From: Theobroma cacao
Lineage: Eukaryota; Streptophyta; Magnoliopsida; Malvales; Malvaceae
Reading direction: 5' to 3'
Assembly: GCF_000208745.1 (NCBI RefSeq)
Contig: NC_030850.1
Location: 32,248,736-32,312,735, forward strand
Length of the DNA stretch: 64,000 nucleotides
How positions within the stretch are numbered: position 1 is the stretch's first letter; every line of letters starts with the position of its first letter. Shown piece by piece: positions 22,490-38,401 of this stretch. The notes below the pieces were generated by a model. The model did no database searches and was not told where the DNA came from. It worked only from the letters and a program-made list of their open reading frames with translations. The translations under genes and the position numbers were made by a program.

Positions 22490-23735
22490 GTAGGCTGGGC
22501 TTAGGCTAGGTGAGGTCGGGTCCACCAAGGAGAGCCCACCTAGCTGGATTCATCTTAAGCAAACCATTTCTAGTTTTCCTTCGTGTTTTATTATTTCCAC
22601 CACCATCCCCTGGCCTCCCTCCCTATTCCCCTTTCCCTTTCTCGCTCTGCGGGAGCCAAGCTGAGGATTCTTCAAAGGTAAGACAAATATTACCAATTCC
22701 TAAAACAATTTTTGCATCACAAGAGTTCATTCTTTCTCCTCTCTCTCTCTCCGGTGTTTCCGATTTAATTCCTGATTCTTTGTCTTTTCTTTTCCATCCT
22801 TTCAATCCATTGGTTTTGTGATCAGCTCTTTGTTTTGCAGCGTTGAAATAATGTCGTGATTAGTATCAGTTCAGAAAGCACAGCTTAGATTAAGTAAAAA
22901 TTAAAGGGCAACCCTTCTTTGCTCTGTCGGCTGTGCTTATAGACATTTATGCTCTTTATTTAAATGTAGTAGCAATAAAAGCAAAAGGTAGACGAAAGCC
23001 AACCCCTTCGTCCCCTTTTTCACTGTTTCCTCTAAGCAACTAATACTATTTTTCTCATCAATTATACGTAAAATTCTTGTTTTTCCATCTGATTTTTAAG
23101 ATTATCCTACTACTTATTGCTGCAGGTTTATTAATTAACAAGATATCATCATGGATGCTATCATCGCTAAAACTGGTATGGTTGGCAGCATAATTCTAAG
23201 GAGATTCTGTAGAAGAGCAATCTTCATGGACGATGATCAATGCTTGGCAAGCAGCTTCTTCATAGCAAAGGCATGTTAACCTGTTCTTTGGTGCTATCCT
23301 ACCTGAGCTTTTTAAAAAAAAAAAACTATCCCCTTCTTCACCTTATTTCCTCTCTCTCTCCCCATCCACCATAATCTCTTCTTGACCTTGTAAGACCTTT
23401 TCTTGACCTTGTAAGACTCCTAGCTAAATCTGCTACTCTCGTTATTAACATCTTGAAAGGTTTCTTATCAGAATTTTCATTTTGAGAGCTATGCAATTAG
23501 CATCCGCTGTTCCCACCTAACTCACCATCTGCGTCTCTGTCTATCCCTCCTGAGCTATATAATAAACAAATCACACTACAGAAACCTAGTTTTCACATGT
23601 CAAAATCCCCTATATCAGAATTCAGAAGCCATTGCAGTTGCAGCAGCTAGTTATAGCTTCAGAAAGGGCATGCAATGGTTTTCATATAATCGGTTATTTA
23701 GTTTATCCTTTGGTTGTAATTTAAAGAAAGGCTAA
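22490..23735 (+). CDS. candidate small-protein gene with a 5' UTR intron (ORF 23151-23279, or spliced to 23735)
   Basis: The architecture suggests a real transcript: a CT-rich leader ending TTCAAAG at 22677, a strong donor GTAAGA at 22678, an acceptor TGCTGCAG at 23125, and an ATG at 23151. The unspliced ORF (23151-23279) encodes 42 residues starting MDAIIAKTGMVGS, with a basic patch ILRRFCRRAIF. If a GC donor after residue 40 (AAAG|GCATGT at 23271) joins the acceptor TATATCAG at 23618, frame is kept and the ORF runs to a stop at 23733-23735, giving 78 residues with a second part beginning NSEAIAVAASYSFRKGMQW. I recognise no family. The N-terminus, with Arg and no acids before residue 27, could be a mitochondrial presequence. 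It is divergent from SWC4. It could instead be a long non-coding RNA. Confidence 0.35.
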
Positions 23736-26160
23736 AAGTGTGATGGAGCGTAGTCGAATAATTGTAAGGCTTTCGCTCATAATCTATCGTGGTTTGTCTT
23801 TCTCCTCCTTTTTTCGTACTTATCTGAGTAAGCATTGAATTCCACTCTGTATTGTTATGCCTGCAGAAAATTAAACTCCATTCATGCAGGCAGTAGAGTT
23901 GTCAGATTGTTTGACATTTTGTTTTTCCGAACGGGAACTTTTATTTTGCCATTGAAAAGTCGCTAATATTCTCTCAGATCTTTTTAAAGGGCCACCACCT
24001 CGTGATTGTTGCTGCAGGAATATACAATGATTTGACAATGCATAATTGGTGTTGTGCTCTTTTTTGTTCATATGTTTTGTGTTGGCATGTTGAGGTGGGG
24101 CTGGATTTCGACGCCTCTGCGCATACTTGTTCCGGAATTGGTTCCCTCGGTACATCAATGTCCTTTTGCTGTGTTTTCTTTTCTCTGTGTCTGAGAGTCA
24201 ATCTGTTCATCTTCAAAATCCCAATTAAAAAACAAACAACAGACAAGAAAATGAGCAGGAGTACTGAGTACTGACTCCCTGGATAAAAAGAAAAAAAAAG
24301 AACAGAGGTACTGGAACAGGGAATTTATAAATTTTGAAAATTGGCGACCATTCAAGTTTATGTCAAATTGACTGATAATATCAGAACCGGGCATGTATTG
24401 TCCGGAGTTCGAATGCTGGCTATAGCATTTCCATGTGAGAGTCTTCCTCATCATAATAGGGATGGAGGGTCTTCCTCAATCCGCTAAAACTTCAATACTA
24501 TACTGTGATCCAATGGATATATACTTTTTTGCCACCAAAAGGATAGCACTTGAATTATCAAGCCAAAATGTCCAGATTCATCAACACTATGGAATGTTAG
24601 TTGCTTGAGGTTACTCTCTTACTCCTCTGCACTGCAATGGCCAAGTGGTTTAATCTGATAATTTTTTTCCTTGGTTGTCTGAGTAATATTTGTCAACAAG
24701 AACAGATGGAATAGGCTTTATGATAACCACTTCTACAAATACGTTTCAAAGGATGATGTACTAGAGGGATGAAATGGGGCAGTAAAGCACTTTAGAAAAA
24801 AAAAAAAAAAAAAAGGGGAAAAGAAATCTAAGACAAAGACTTGTAAATATCCCCCTTCAGGGATATGGCATGCCACTATAATTTGTCTCCACAGGTTCAC
24901 TACCTCCCCTTTTTCTGTCAATGGTTGAATTTAGGTAAAGATCAACCATGTTAGCACTGGATTGATACACTTTTCTGAAGTGTCAAGCACATTTGAGCTC
25001 ATCTTTTCAAAAAAGCGATTTCCATCTTTTGGGTAACATGCTAACATGGGGCACGTTTAATTGGAAGATAGCATCAATGGGTAAGCTCATTCTTCTAGTG
25101 GAAAAAAGTAGAAAATGACGCCCTCATGACAATTTTCAATCATCTTTGCTACGGTCTTCAAAAGTTTCAGGCCCTATTGTCAATGGCCTATAAAAACTTA
25201 AATGAGATAGTATGATCTGCTATCGTGTAGTTTCTGTCACAACAAAATCAGACCCCTCCGGACATTCGTTCCGTAGGCTACACGTGGACTTTTGGATCCC
25301 GACATTACTTTCGTGGATTTATTGACCCTAACAACCTTCGGTGGTTGTAATTAACTTTGGTTGCTGTATTTATGAGACCAGTCGGCCCACGTACTTTAAA
25401 TAGGTTAAAAAACTTATAATGAACGAAATATATACGGGCTCATCCCTGTCTTTTATCTGGGTACTGATCTAGGAGCATCCCCATGGCCATAGCCCCATTA
25501 TTTGCTTTGGATCCGTAGTGGCCTTTTCATTGCTCCAACTGATGGTAGCCCTTAATTCCCTTACCTAGGCTTTGAGGTGATGGTAACTTTTTGGGTTATT
25601 ATTTTGACCTGATACTGTCCCATAATGATTCCAGTTCACGGGAGGCCCATAGACATCCATCCTTCAGAGGCCGTCATCCTGCTCCTGTCACAAAGGAGAA
25701 AACACTGACGTCCTCCGGTTAAAGAAAGGGGAATTTCATACAACACTGCTATGCACCCACAATTCTTTGGAATGGAGTTCCATCGGAAATTCGGATCAAA
25801 TGTGTCGTCTACACCACATACATGATTCAGATGAATTTTGATGGGTCAATTGTCCTACCAATGATTTGGAATTGAATATGGTTTTTAAAGATACTCGAGC
25901 TAGCGTTTCAACAAGGCTGCATGTTCTAGCGAATTGGTTAACCATTTTTCACAAAAGGGCAACAGGAATTCATGGATGAATATATGGCAATTGACAAATG
26001 CTTTTGGCGGTCTTGGCAGGAATCCTTTTCTTTGTCTTACTTATTTTCTATTCTCTATATGGTGTGGCGCTCTTTGCAGTGCTCTGGTGGCTGCATATGT
26101 AACCTAAGCCGAAGGCTGCAGAGCAAAAAGATCAACCACTAAATAAATAACAGAAAAATT
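23736..26160. other. intergenic, possible 3' flank of the small gene
   Basis: No convincing gene. Open frames on both strands at about 23870-24450 overlap one another in several phases and lack domain-like features. 25230-25500 is less AT-rich (GACCCCTCCGGACATTCGTT, CCTTCGGTGGTTGTAATTAA) and has the look of a dispersed repeat or retroelement leader, but no termini were found. Confidence 0.4.
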
Positions 26161-29100
26161 CACTAATGAAACTAAATCATTTGAACTATGTATATTTAAT
26201 TGGGGAGTGACAAACATATAAAATAAAGAAGTGAAATTATATGGTTTCTAAAATATTCTGTCGTATAACACAAACATAATAAGACTAACCTGCCCCAAAT
26301 GCATCCTTGAATATAATATCAAAACCTATATATGCCAGTTTGAACAGTCCTTTGTCTGAAGACTGCAGTCCAATATTCATTCCACATGCAAACGCTCGCA
26401 AAGATTCGATAGTCCTAAAGCTTTATCAAGTCTGCATTGTCCTCTTCTTCTCTGTCCACTCGCAATTTGTCATCACATCAAAAGTGTATTACTAATTATC
26501 ACAGTGCAATTGAAGTTATAGCAACGATTTGATCGACAGAACAAGTTGCAATAGCTCCGGCCAGGAGATGCAGACACAATCCAACTGGCAGTCACTTAAT
26601 TTGAATCTTCCCCACGACAAAAATTCTGTACGAAAATTTAACTTACAGTTCTCACGGAAAGAGCCAGAGAAAATGTCATAGGGAAATCTTGGCAAGGCAA
26701 ATGTTGATCCATTTTCCATCGGTTGGACTTGGAGACCCAACTAAAGAACCTTTGACTAGATAGCTTTTTGTTGCCGACTGGAGTCGTTGGACAATAATAA
26801 GACACAACAGCTCGGTTCCGTTCCAAAGATGGAACTGTTAAGACATTTTTATATAATGAGAAAATACACGTACTTCTATAGTTTATTCTTTGTAGTTTGT
26901 GCATATAAGATCTAATATAATAAATTCCGATTTAGATGCTTTGCTGTCCATTCCCAACGTGTGTTTCCTTCATTTAAAGATGAATAAGTTAATCTTTTCA
27001 TGCAGATGTTAGGTTTTTCGATGTCGGTTAACAGATACAAAAACAAACTCGTTTTTTTCTCTTTCCTTCTTGTCAATGTCATCAGTGTTGAAGATCCATT
27101 ATTTGGTACTGAAGGGCTTTCCCTTGTGGTCCCCAAGTAGCTGTCTCAACTTATCAATTTCATTTGTTCTTTCTTCCCCTTTTACTTTTTGACCGGTGTT
27201 CCAGCTTATTAGATTGCAGGTGATCTAATTATAGTGTGTGTGTATATATGTATATAAATATATATGCAACTGCCTGCAACTCTTTCTGATAAAAGACGGT
27301 CCAAATTCTTACTGAAACTTGATCAGTTGTTGTTCTGACGTGCAGAAGTGAGAATATCACTGATTTTTTAAGACAAACTTTAGCAACTTTTCTTCTTGTT
27401 GTTCAATTTGTTTATATGATGAACATCGAATACATTCTATACTGCATTTTCTGCAAAAATATATTAGTAAATCACTTAATGTGTCCCCATGTGGCGACAA
27501 AGATCACCCACCTCAAACTGAATTATGCAAACCATTTGCCATTTCCTATTATTCTAGGAAAAGATTGATAACATTCTTTGATGACTAGGGCGGCAGTTAC
27601 ATGAGAAAAAAAGAAAAGGGCAGTTAAAAAGCAGGTGGTTCCCAAGGAAAAAGTATGGCAAACTTTTATTAGCAAGGGTCTAAGCCAGGATCTCATCATT
27701 TCACATTTGATTGCCTGATACCATACATGCCTAAATGGACTTGTATTAATTGTCAGCAAATTAATCCTAGCTTTCAAGCAGTGGCTCCAGATTTTCTGAT
27801 GATAGTTAATTTCTACTGTCAGAACGCTGCTGCTGCCTGCCAACAATATACATTTATGTAATCCCGAGCTTTTCTGCAAGTGCACACAATTAAGCAGACA
27901 AACTAACTAATTGCACCTAATATTTTCATCGTATAATATCAACAATTTAATCTTTCAAATGATTGCTTTTGGGACTTGTAAATGTAAATCAACTGCAACC
28001 GGAAGCTCTTGTATATGCAGAAACACAGCAGACAGCAGTAGTTGAGATGTAAAGATCCTAATTCTACTCAGAGCCACACGCTTGCATTAATTATTTTGTT
28101 TTCATTTGTCATAATCAAAATCGTTATCATTATCATCATAATGCTATTAGACAATAACCGTCCAACCTAAAGCTGGAGAGCTGGGAATGGCCGAAAATGA
28201 TTGTCAACTGCATGCCCACAGGATTTCATTTTGTGACCAGCACTCGGCACACGTTAATTTTCTCTTCCTTTACTTTTTGGTAAGCCAATATGGCAAGACC
28301 TTTAGCTTATATCACATTATTACTCTTTCCTCTGTAACTAATTCATGTATTATTTCACTATATTTTAACACTTAAAATATGGGTTAAGCTTTATTCTCTC
28401 TCAAACCCCTATGTATGATCATTCATTAACACTCAAACAACTTTGATATTATAGAACTTGTTCTGCAAATTGCCAAAATGTATTCTTTTCTTCTTTAATG
28501 TTCTTCATCTCTCTCTCTCTTTTTTTTCTTTTTCCGTTAAATTTGCTCAAGTTTCTTCCATTATTAATTATTTAACAAATTATTAAGTTCCCTTATTATT
28601 TTCATCATCATCACAGTCATGATTATTGGGCCATTGTCAATTTATCAAAACACACCCACTAATTGACAGTTATTAATAGGCTGTGTAGGTCCACCAACCT
28701 TTGCATGTAGTGGAGTGGTTAACGTCAAAAACTTTGTGGCTTTTTACTAATAATCTCTGCTATTGCATTCGACTCATCCTCACCAAAGAAATGCAATCCC
28801 CATAGCAACTGGCATTTCACTTTTCTTTAGTCAAATGTATCAGCTGGTAATTGATTTGGTAAAACGTTATCTCACATGAGTATATATATAACTAAAACCA
28901 AAGCTCTCTTTTTCCTTCTTTTCCAATTACCCTACTTATATATATATATATATTCCATTCTTGCTTTTAAAAAAGAAAAGTTTGATTTTTTTTAGTTTAA
29001 TTTCAAGTCTAGTCAATTTATGAATTATTTGGTAGCTAGCTATCTAGTGGAAATTAAACTCGACCCAATACTCTGATGGAACTAACAGCTTATGTTTATT

Positions 29101-30200
29101 ACTATTAATTGCTAGTAGTATTATTTAACAAGAGGGAATCATGTACAAATTAAATCTAAGATATCTATTTATACTTCCTCTTGTATCTTTACCAATTATA
29201 TATATGTTAAATATATATAAGGATAATTAAAGACAGTGATGAATTCAAGATTTATTTTCAGTGAGGGTAAACTATATATATACAAAATGTATAAACATAA
29301 ATTAACTCCAATGTAAAAAAAAAAAAAAAAAGTCTTGTTTTAATGTAGAGATAATAAATTACAAAAGTTGTTTACGAGTTTTAATAGTTTGGAAATGTTG
29401 TGAGATTTTTAATTATCAATACTATAAAATATATTTTTCTTTATATATGTAACCAAATATTCATTTGTTATTTCTTTATATACACCAAATTATTTTATTA
29501 ATATAAAAATTTTCAAATAATAAATTAGAACTCTACTATAATCACAAAGTATCAAAATACAAAGAAAATAATTAATCATCACTTGGATGTTTTCTAGCTT
29601 TGAAAAAGAAAGTGAACTGGCATTTTACCATAAAGCTACTTGTCTTTATTTTTTTCTTTCTACTGCTTTTTTTTAACGTTTATTATGTTTTATAATTTTC
29701 TTTGTACAGGGAAAGTAACGGGAGAGATAGAAGATAATTTTTTTGGCTTATAAACATCTTTTGCTTTTTGTTATTTTGTAATTTTCCAAAGCTTTGGTCC
29801 GTTTCATATTAATAAATAAATAAATTATAAAATTTTATTTTATTTAAATTTACATATTATTATACTTTATTATTTTACAATATAAGTCACTTTGTATTAT
29901 AATTATACTTTTATTTTTTTCAATATTTATAATGATGTGATATATATTTTGTTTTTTGTCAATTACAATAAAAATAAAATATAAAAGAGCTAAATCTTTT
30001 AATTATTTTTATAATAAAATCAAAAGAACATTAAGAACTTACTCAATACTGTTGCTCCCAATTCCAATCCCTCCCCGAATAAACAGACACGAGGGACATA
30101 GTAGCCTTTCGTATTTCAGTGTTATGTTATCATATTTCTTTTTACTTTAAAAGAAAAAAAGGCTAAACCACCTTATCCTAAACTAAGTGCTGAGCACAGT
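26161..30200. other. gene-poor AT-rich intergenic DNA
   Basis: I see no gene, RNA or bounded mobile element. Short TA repeats occur at about 27235-27265 and 28940-28952. Open frames at 26516-26904 and 27523-27885 on the minus strand have no recognisable domains or splice-consistent continuation. Confidence 0.5.
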
Positions 30201-30220
30201 GGAGGGGGGGGGGGGGGGGT
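30201..30220. repeat. poly-G homopolymer (16 G)
   Basis: An uninterrupted run of 16 G lies at 30204-30219 in otherwise AT-rich DNA, a natural mutation and sequencing hot spot. Confidence 0.95.
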
Positions 30221-30837
30221 TGTATTTATTATTTGTGCATTCGATCTACAAGATCATATGGGCAAAAGCTTTGGTACATAATTAAGACTATATAACAAAG
30301 TTTAATGCACATGATACATATGATAATGTCTCCCTTGTGGGCTATTCTTCTCCTTGTCAAAACTCAAATTAAAGATCTAAGTGCATCCAAAACCCATCAT
30401 CAAATCAGCAGCATTTGACACCAACAATAGGATAAGATCTAAGAGTTTTCCAACCACCTTAAAGAAAATCATTCTTAAATTAAGATTTCAATTTCAATAT
30501 GTTATTCCAATTCAACAGTGTCACTATCTACGGTACAAATGCTAAGAAAGTAAGAACCGACATTAATATTTATATAAAAGATAAAATAATTGCATGTTTC
30601 ACTATACCACGGGCAGGGGTTTTCATGTAACATCAAATTATCCATCACTCTATAATGTCATAAGGTTTTAATATTTTTTTTTTCTGGTTAAAACTTATCA
30701 ATCAGATTAGTAGCTTCTTGCTTTAGGACAGCGCCACGTGGCGACTGAGGAAGATTATTGAACCCACCTCCTTTTTGTCCCAAACAATTGAAAGGATCAA
30801 ATCCGTGGGATCGCATCAATTCTTTTTCTTTTTTTTT

Positions 30838-30869
30838 TTCTTCTTCTTCTTCTTCTTCTTCTTCTTCTT
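30838..30869 (+). repeat. TTC trinucleotide microsatellite
   Basis: About ten TTC/CTT units follow a T-rich run. The open frame over it (poly-Phe) is spurious. Confidence 0.95.
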
Positions 30870-32340
30870 TAGTTCTTTGTCTGGTCTACATGTTTCACGC
30901 TGGCCGGCCTTCACCATGGTATTAAGGGTCGTGTTTGAGGGAGAGCTACCGCAATTTATGGAGATTAACAGTCGTCTCCCTTTCTGGATTTGCTAATACA
31001 GAAAACTATACTCCTCTTTCTTTAACAATTTAAATGTCTCCCCACGAAAAATCTACTATTCATTATTCATATGAAAATAGAAAATAGTAAATTCATTATT
31101 CTTTGTGAATAATCAAATTGTCAAAATCTTTAACTTTTTTTTAAAAATAAATATCTAATTACATATACGCTTTTAAATTTATTGAAAATCACTTTTGTAT
31201 ATTTCATTTAATAAATTTAAAATTCTTTATCTTACTAATGTACAATACTTTTTATTGTCAAAATGTAAAAGAAGAAAATGGAAAAATCAATTTGAAATAT
31301 AAAAAAAGTAAAAATATTGATGTTTAAAAAAGGAAAAAAAAAACTTCATTTTGGAAAATTTTAAAAAGAAAAGATGAAAACAAATGGCGGAAGGAATAGT
31401 ATTCTATACATAGGCGTTGTCTCAAGACTTAAACCGGTAACCAACTATATTTATTTTTTTGAAAAGTAACCAACTGCATATATATGTTTTAATAATGAAA
31501 GACTAATCAATAGTCAAAATTGAGTAATAGTCAGATGGCTTGATTTATTTTTGGACTTTAAGAGACAATGGTCCCCGGGCTCTGATCAATCTAGCTATGT
31601 CGAGTTCATATAGGTTTCAAGAAATTAAGGAACTAAAGTTGTGTTCCGAACGCCTGAAATTCTACTTTTATGGATATTTCATGAATGCTGAATTCCTCGC
31701 CTAACCTAAATATTTAGCTTAGTTGGTTAAGGAAGCAGGTGGAGTTGCTAAGCCTAGTATTTCTCTCTTTCTCTCTTTCGGGGGTTGGGCATTTTCTTGA
31801 ATAAAGAATTCCATTTATTACTTTATTTTGAGTCTCCTGGTCCATTATTCCTATAAACTTTTTTATTTGTGGCTTTTCGATTACTAAATTAAATTATGAT
31901 ATGGGATATTACTAAAATACATCATTATCTTTATATTTAACTCTTGAATCCGAATTGTGTATTTTTTTTCCCTTGTTATAAAATAGAGAGAGAGAGAGAA
32001 CCGGTCAAGCGTTGTGTAGTAAGCAATTTCTCCACGTAAATATGTTTGAAAATTAATCAACTACCTACCCACAAAAGGGTAGAATATATATATATATATA
32101 TATTTTTTATTATTTAAATAATTAAATAAAATTGATGCTAATTGGATTCGAACTCAGATAAAGAAGAAAAACACCCAAAATTTGTACCATCTTGACCAAT
32201 TGTTTTCTTTGTTAAATGTTGATAAATATATTAAAAAAATAGTTAGTTAAATTACTAATGTGATAATATGAATATATATAAATAAAAATATTATTAGATT
32301 ATTAATTATGTTTAAATAATATGAATATCATAACATATTA
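30870..32340. other. intergenic, no gene recognised
   Basis: AT-rich DNA with a (GA)n run at about 31987-32001 and TA repeats at about 32085-32103. A tRNA box-A-like string TAGCTTAGTTGGTTAAGG occurs at about 31716-31733, without a matching box B. Confidence 0.5.
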
Positions 32341-33125
32341 TAAAGGAGTATAATTACTATTATATACATTTTTAATAAAAATGTATTTACTTTTTATTTT
32401 GGGTTAAGATTACAAAAATTATAACTTATAATATATATACTTAAAGAGAGTTTTTGAGTTTAGAATAGTTTTGGAATCTAACTATTTTTTTAATTTCATG
32501 TAATTAAAGACAAACTCATATAATTAATTAAATTAATTCATTAATTCATTAAACTATGATTATTAATTAACTTGAAATGTTTTTAAATATATATTATATA
32601 TATTGAGTAATATTATAAGAAATATAATTACTATATTATATATATAATAATACTTTTAGTATATATATACTTTAAATATAAATATATTTATTTTACATTT
32701 TGTGTTAACATTATAAAAATTATAACTTATAAAATTATTAATTGTAATATATACATATATATATACACTTTATAGTATATAACTTGTAATGNNNNNNNNN
32801 NNNNNNNNNNNNNNNNNNNNNNNNNNNNNNNNNNNNNNNNNNNNNNNNNNNNNNNNNNNNNNNNNNNNNNNNNNNNNNNNNNNNNNNNNNNNNNNNNNNN
32901 NNNNNNNNNNNNNNNNNNNNNNNNNNNNGACAAATTCATATAATTAATTAAATTAATTAATAAAATATGATTATTAATTAAATTGTAATGTCTTTTAATA
33001 TCTATACTTTATATACATTGGGTTCATTTATAAAGAATATAATTACTATTTTGTATATACACTATAATATTTTTAGTATATATACTTTAAATATAAATAT
33101 ATATATTTTATAACTTATAAAAATT
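32341..33125 (+). repeat. AT-rich tandem array, about 280-bp unit, interrupted by an N gap
   Basis: At least three units recur in the same order. TATAATTACTA blocks lie at about 32349, 32623 and 33038. AAAAATTATAACTTATAA blocks lie near 32414 and 32717, with a diverged version at 33105-33125. The GACAAA.TCATATAATTAATT block lies at 32509 and 32929. There is no coding capacity. The gap 32792-32928 falls inside the array. Confidence 0.75.
32792..32928. other. assembly gap (137 N)
   Basis: Run of N inside the AT-rich tandem array. Comparison of flanking repeat units suggests the true missing sequence is shorter than 137 bp. Confidence 0.99.
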
Positions 33126-33134
33126 ATATTTTTT

Positions 33135-33290
33135 GTTATTTAAGTTTATGTTATTTGTTTGGATATTTGTATTTAGTTATTTAAATTTATGTTGTTATTT
33201 GGATATTTATGTATAGTTGTTTAAGTTTATATCGTTGTATGGATATTTATTTTTAGTTATTTAAGTTTATGTTTAAGATATTTGTTTTTT
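33135..33290 (+). repeat. minisatellite-like repeat, about 50-bp unit
   Basis: Successive variants of TTATTTAAGTTTATGTT followed by GGATATTTATTTTTAG occur about three times, with substitutions. The following segment to about 33600 has GGGTTAGGGTTAGAATAG and GTTCGGGTACCTGACCCG, strings typical of degenerate dispersed repeats; no telomeric array is present. Confidence 0.7.
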
Positions 33291-33600
33291 ATTATTTAAA
33301 TTTAAATTTTATTATTTTTTTATTAATTTAATTAGTAGTTAATTTTATGAAACACGTAGAGAAATATTATTATATATGTATACAGGTTTAGGTAATTGGG
33401 TACCTATGAAGAAGATTTTAATAATTGTTTTTAATCTAATCGGGTTTTTAAACGGGTTATGATAATTATATGTAGTAAAAATGTAATAGGGTTAGGGTTA
33501 GAATAGTAATTTTAAAATTATTCGGGTAGTTAATAGGGTTAGGATAGTTGATTTTTTATAGGGTTAAGGTTCGGGTACCTGACCCGTTGACATCTATATA

Positions 33601-35435
33601 TATATTGCAATTTGAATTATATTATATGTACGAAAAATACTATAAATCTCCAAATTCTCTTATAAAATATAGAGGACTGAATGTCGCTATCTAACACTAT
33701 ATTGATGAAATAGGATTACTGCATTAATATGTCGGCCATGATGTTGCGCATCAAGATGGCCAGAAGAGGATAAAAAAAAAATCTGCGTTGGAAAACCTTG
33801 TGTTGAAAAAGCCATATAAAGATTGAAAAGAAAAACGAAGCAACATTATTTAAGTAGTTTTCATCCCAAACTTGGTTATTGAATGGTAGAAATTAAAAAG
33901 AGAAGAGTCTCTCAATTGGAAGTATGGTTTTATTTCCACGATGAACAGAGCTTAAAATGAATAAAAACTCTCTTTTTAACGTGCAAGTTATTACTAACAT
34001 CTTTCTTTTTGCCAATTAATGAAATCGGGTTGGAAAATGACACGAAGCTATATGGAATCTGCACGCAGCCAACAGAAAGGTGGGTATTTGTTAATAGCAA
34101 AAAATGCTGTGGTTGCCATTTTAGACTTAGTTTGAGTGTAGAGCAATCTGAAAGTAGTCGTTTTTGTTTTCCCTCAAATTATACATAGGAGTTCCAGCAC
34201 TAACAAGTTTTCTTTGACACACATAATCAAACTGACAATATTAATTTAAAGCATATCGATCGGCCAGTAATTGCCAAGTGGTTATATATGGCTTTAATCG
34301 ACATTCATGTTTGACTTTGTAGATATATCAAGTTGAAGTTGTCGATATGCTGCAATCTGTTGTTATGATACGACATAGGAGAACGAGATAGAAGTTTCCA
34401 CAATGACCATTAATGTAGGTCGTGATACCTCATAATTACCTGATGTTTTCTTGTGAGGCTTATGCATATAGTATTTAACGGAAACGAAGTGAGTTTACGA
34501 TGCTGTCCGGTGACTTGCTGACTCATGTTAGTGTCTTACAACACACACGAATATAATTAGACATTGATTAAAGGTTAATAGGATAATTTTAATATTAATA
34601 CTTTTTAAATAATGACATTTACTCATTCTTCCAATTATTAAAAGAAAGGAGATTCATGTGAAGAGTACGTAGAGAGTGGAATTCTAAATGTATCAAATCA
34701 ATACAAGAAAAGGTGTTCTTAAAATCGTTCAGGGAGAAAATTAAGTTATAATTTTTTATGTTTAATAATAGAATCTTTTCACGGTATGACATGTCTTTAT
34801 CTTGGAGGAAAGCTAGAGGGTTAAGATGATTAGAAAATTTTGGCTTGAAGGTAAAATTGATTCTGAACCAAGGAATTCAAAGCAAGACTCGATTAAAAAC
34901 GCAATCAGCTGCGACTGGGCCAAGTTAAATATGGGGATGGAGAGCAGAAATAGCAGTGTTGGTTTACAAAAGAATTGTGTATTGGCTAATTCGACGAGTC
35001 AAATGAAGGAGAAGGTCAAAGTAGGCGGATGGTGAAATGGGGCAACAAGGGTGAAATATTTTCATTATTATACAGTTTACAACGCACACGCTTTGGAAAA
35101 GCGTTTGATAACCCAAAAAAAAATCCCAATGTAGAGGGGACAAACGGCCGCTACCAGGTTGGCCCCAACCTCCTCACCCCCCCACCAAATGTTTTCACAA
35201 GCCCTCCTCACCATGCCCATTTCTTCCCCACGCGCACCCTACAGCACGTGACAGAACTTTTCATACCCCTAATTAATTATATATTTATGTCGTTAATTTC
35301 TTGGACCCATCATATATTATAATTTTTTTTGGTGTACAAAGTCCACGTCTTCCTAAATTCACGATACTCGCTCGAAATTTTATAATCATTCTTTTCTTAT
35401 CACGGCCTTTCTCTCTCTCTCTCTCTCCTTGCTTG
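33601..35435. other. intergenic region and upstream flank of the gibberellin 2-oxidase gene
   Basis: No gene recognised. Toward the gene there is a G-box core CACGTG at about 35243-35248 and a CT repeat at 35409-35427. Open frames at 34826-35322 lack recognisable domains. Confidence 0.5.
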
Positions 35436-35443
35436 TATAAATA
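35409..35443 (+). promoter_or_regulatory. core promoter of the gibberellin 2-oxidase gene
   Basis: A CT-repeat (35409-35427) is followed by a canonical TATA box TATAAATA at 35436-35443. It stands 143-150 bp before the start codon, so transcription should begin near 35470 with a 5' UTR of roughly 115 nt. Confidence 0.8.
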
Positions 35444-35585
35444 GTGGGCAGCTCCTCAGCCAGGATTACACCTCTTCCAACTCCAAGGCTCAAAACTGAG
35501 AGTACTTCATTAAATCCTTTCTCTCGCTTTAGATCAGTGCTTTCTATTGATTTAAACCCCTTCTTGTAGAAACAAAAGAAAAGAA

Positions 35586-38401
<2,816 letters not shown>

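Noticed and set aside
23871..24454. Several overlapping open frames of 90-100 codons
   Set aside because: They overlap in different phases on both strands, with biased composition and no domain or splice support; probably 3' flank of the small transcript.
31714..31735. tRNA box-A-like string TAGCTTAGTTGGTTAAGG
   Set aside because: No box B at the right distance and no foldable cloverleaf; possibly a SINE scrap, not a tRNA gene.
33480..33545. GGGTTAGGGTTAG strings suggesting interstitial telomere repeat
   Set aside because: Only two irregular units, part of a degenerate dispersed repeat; no TTTAGGG array.
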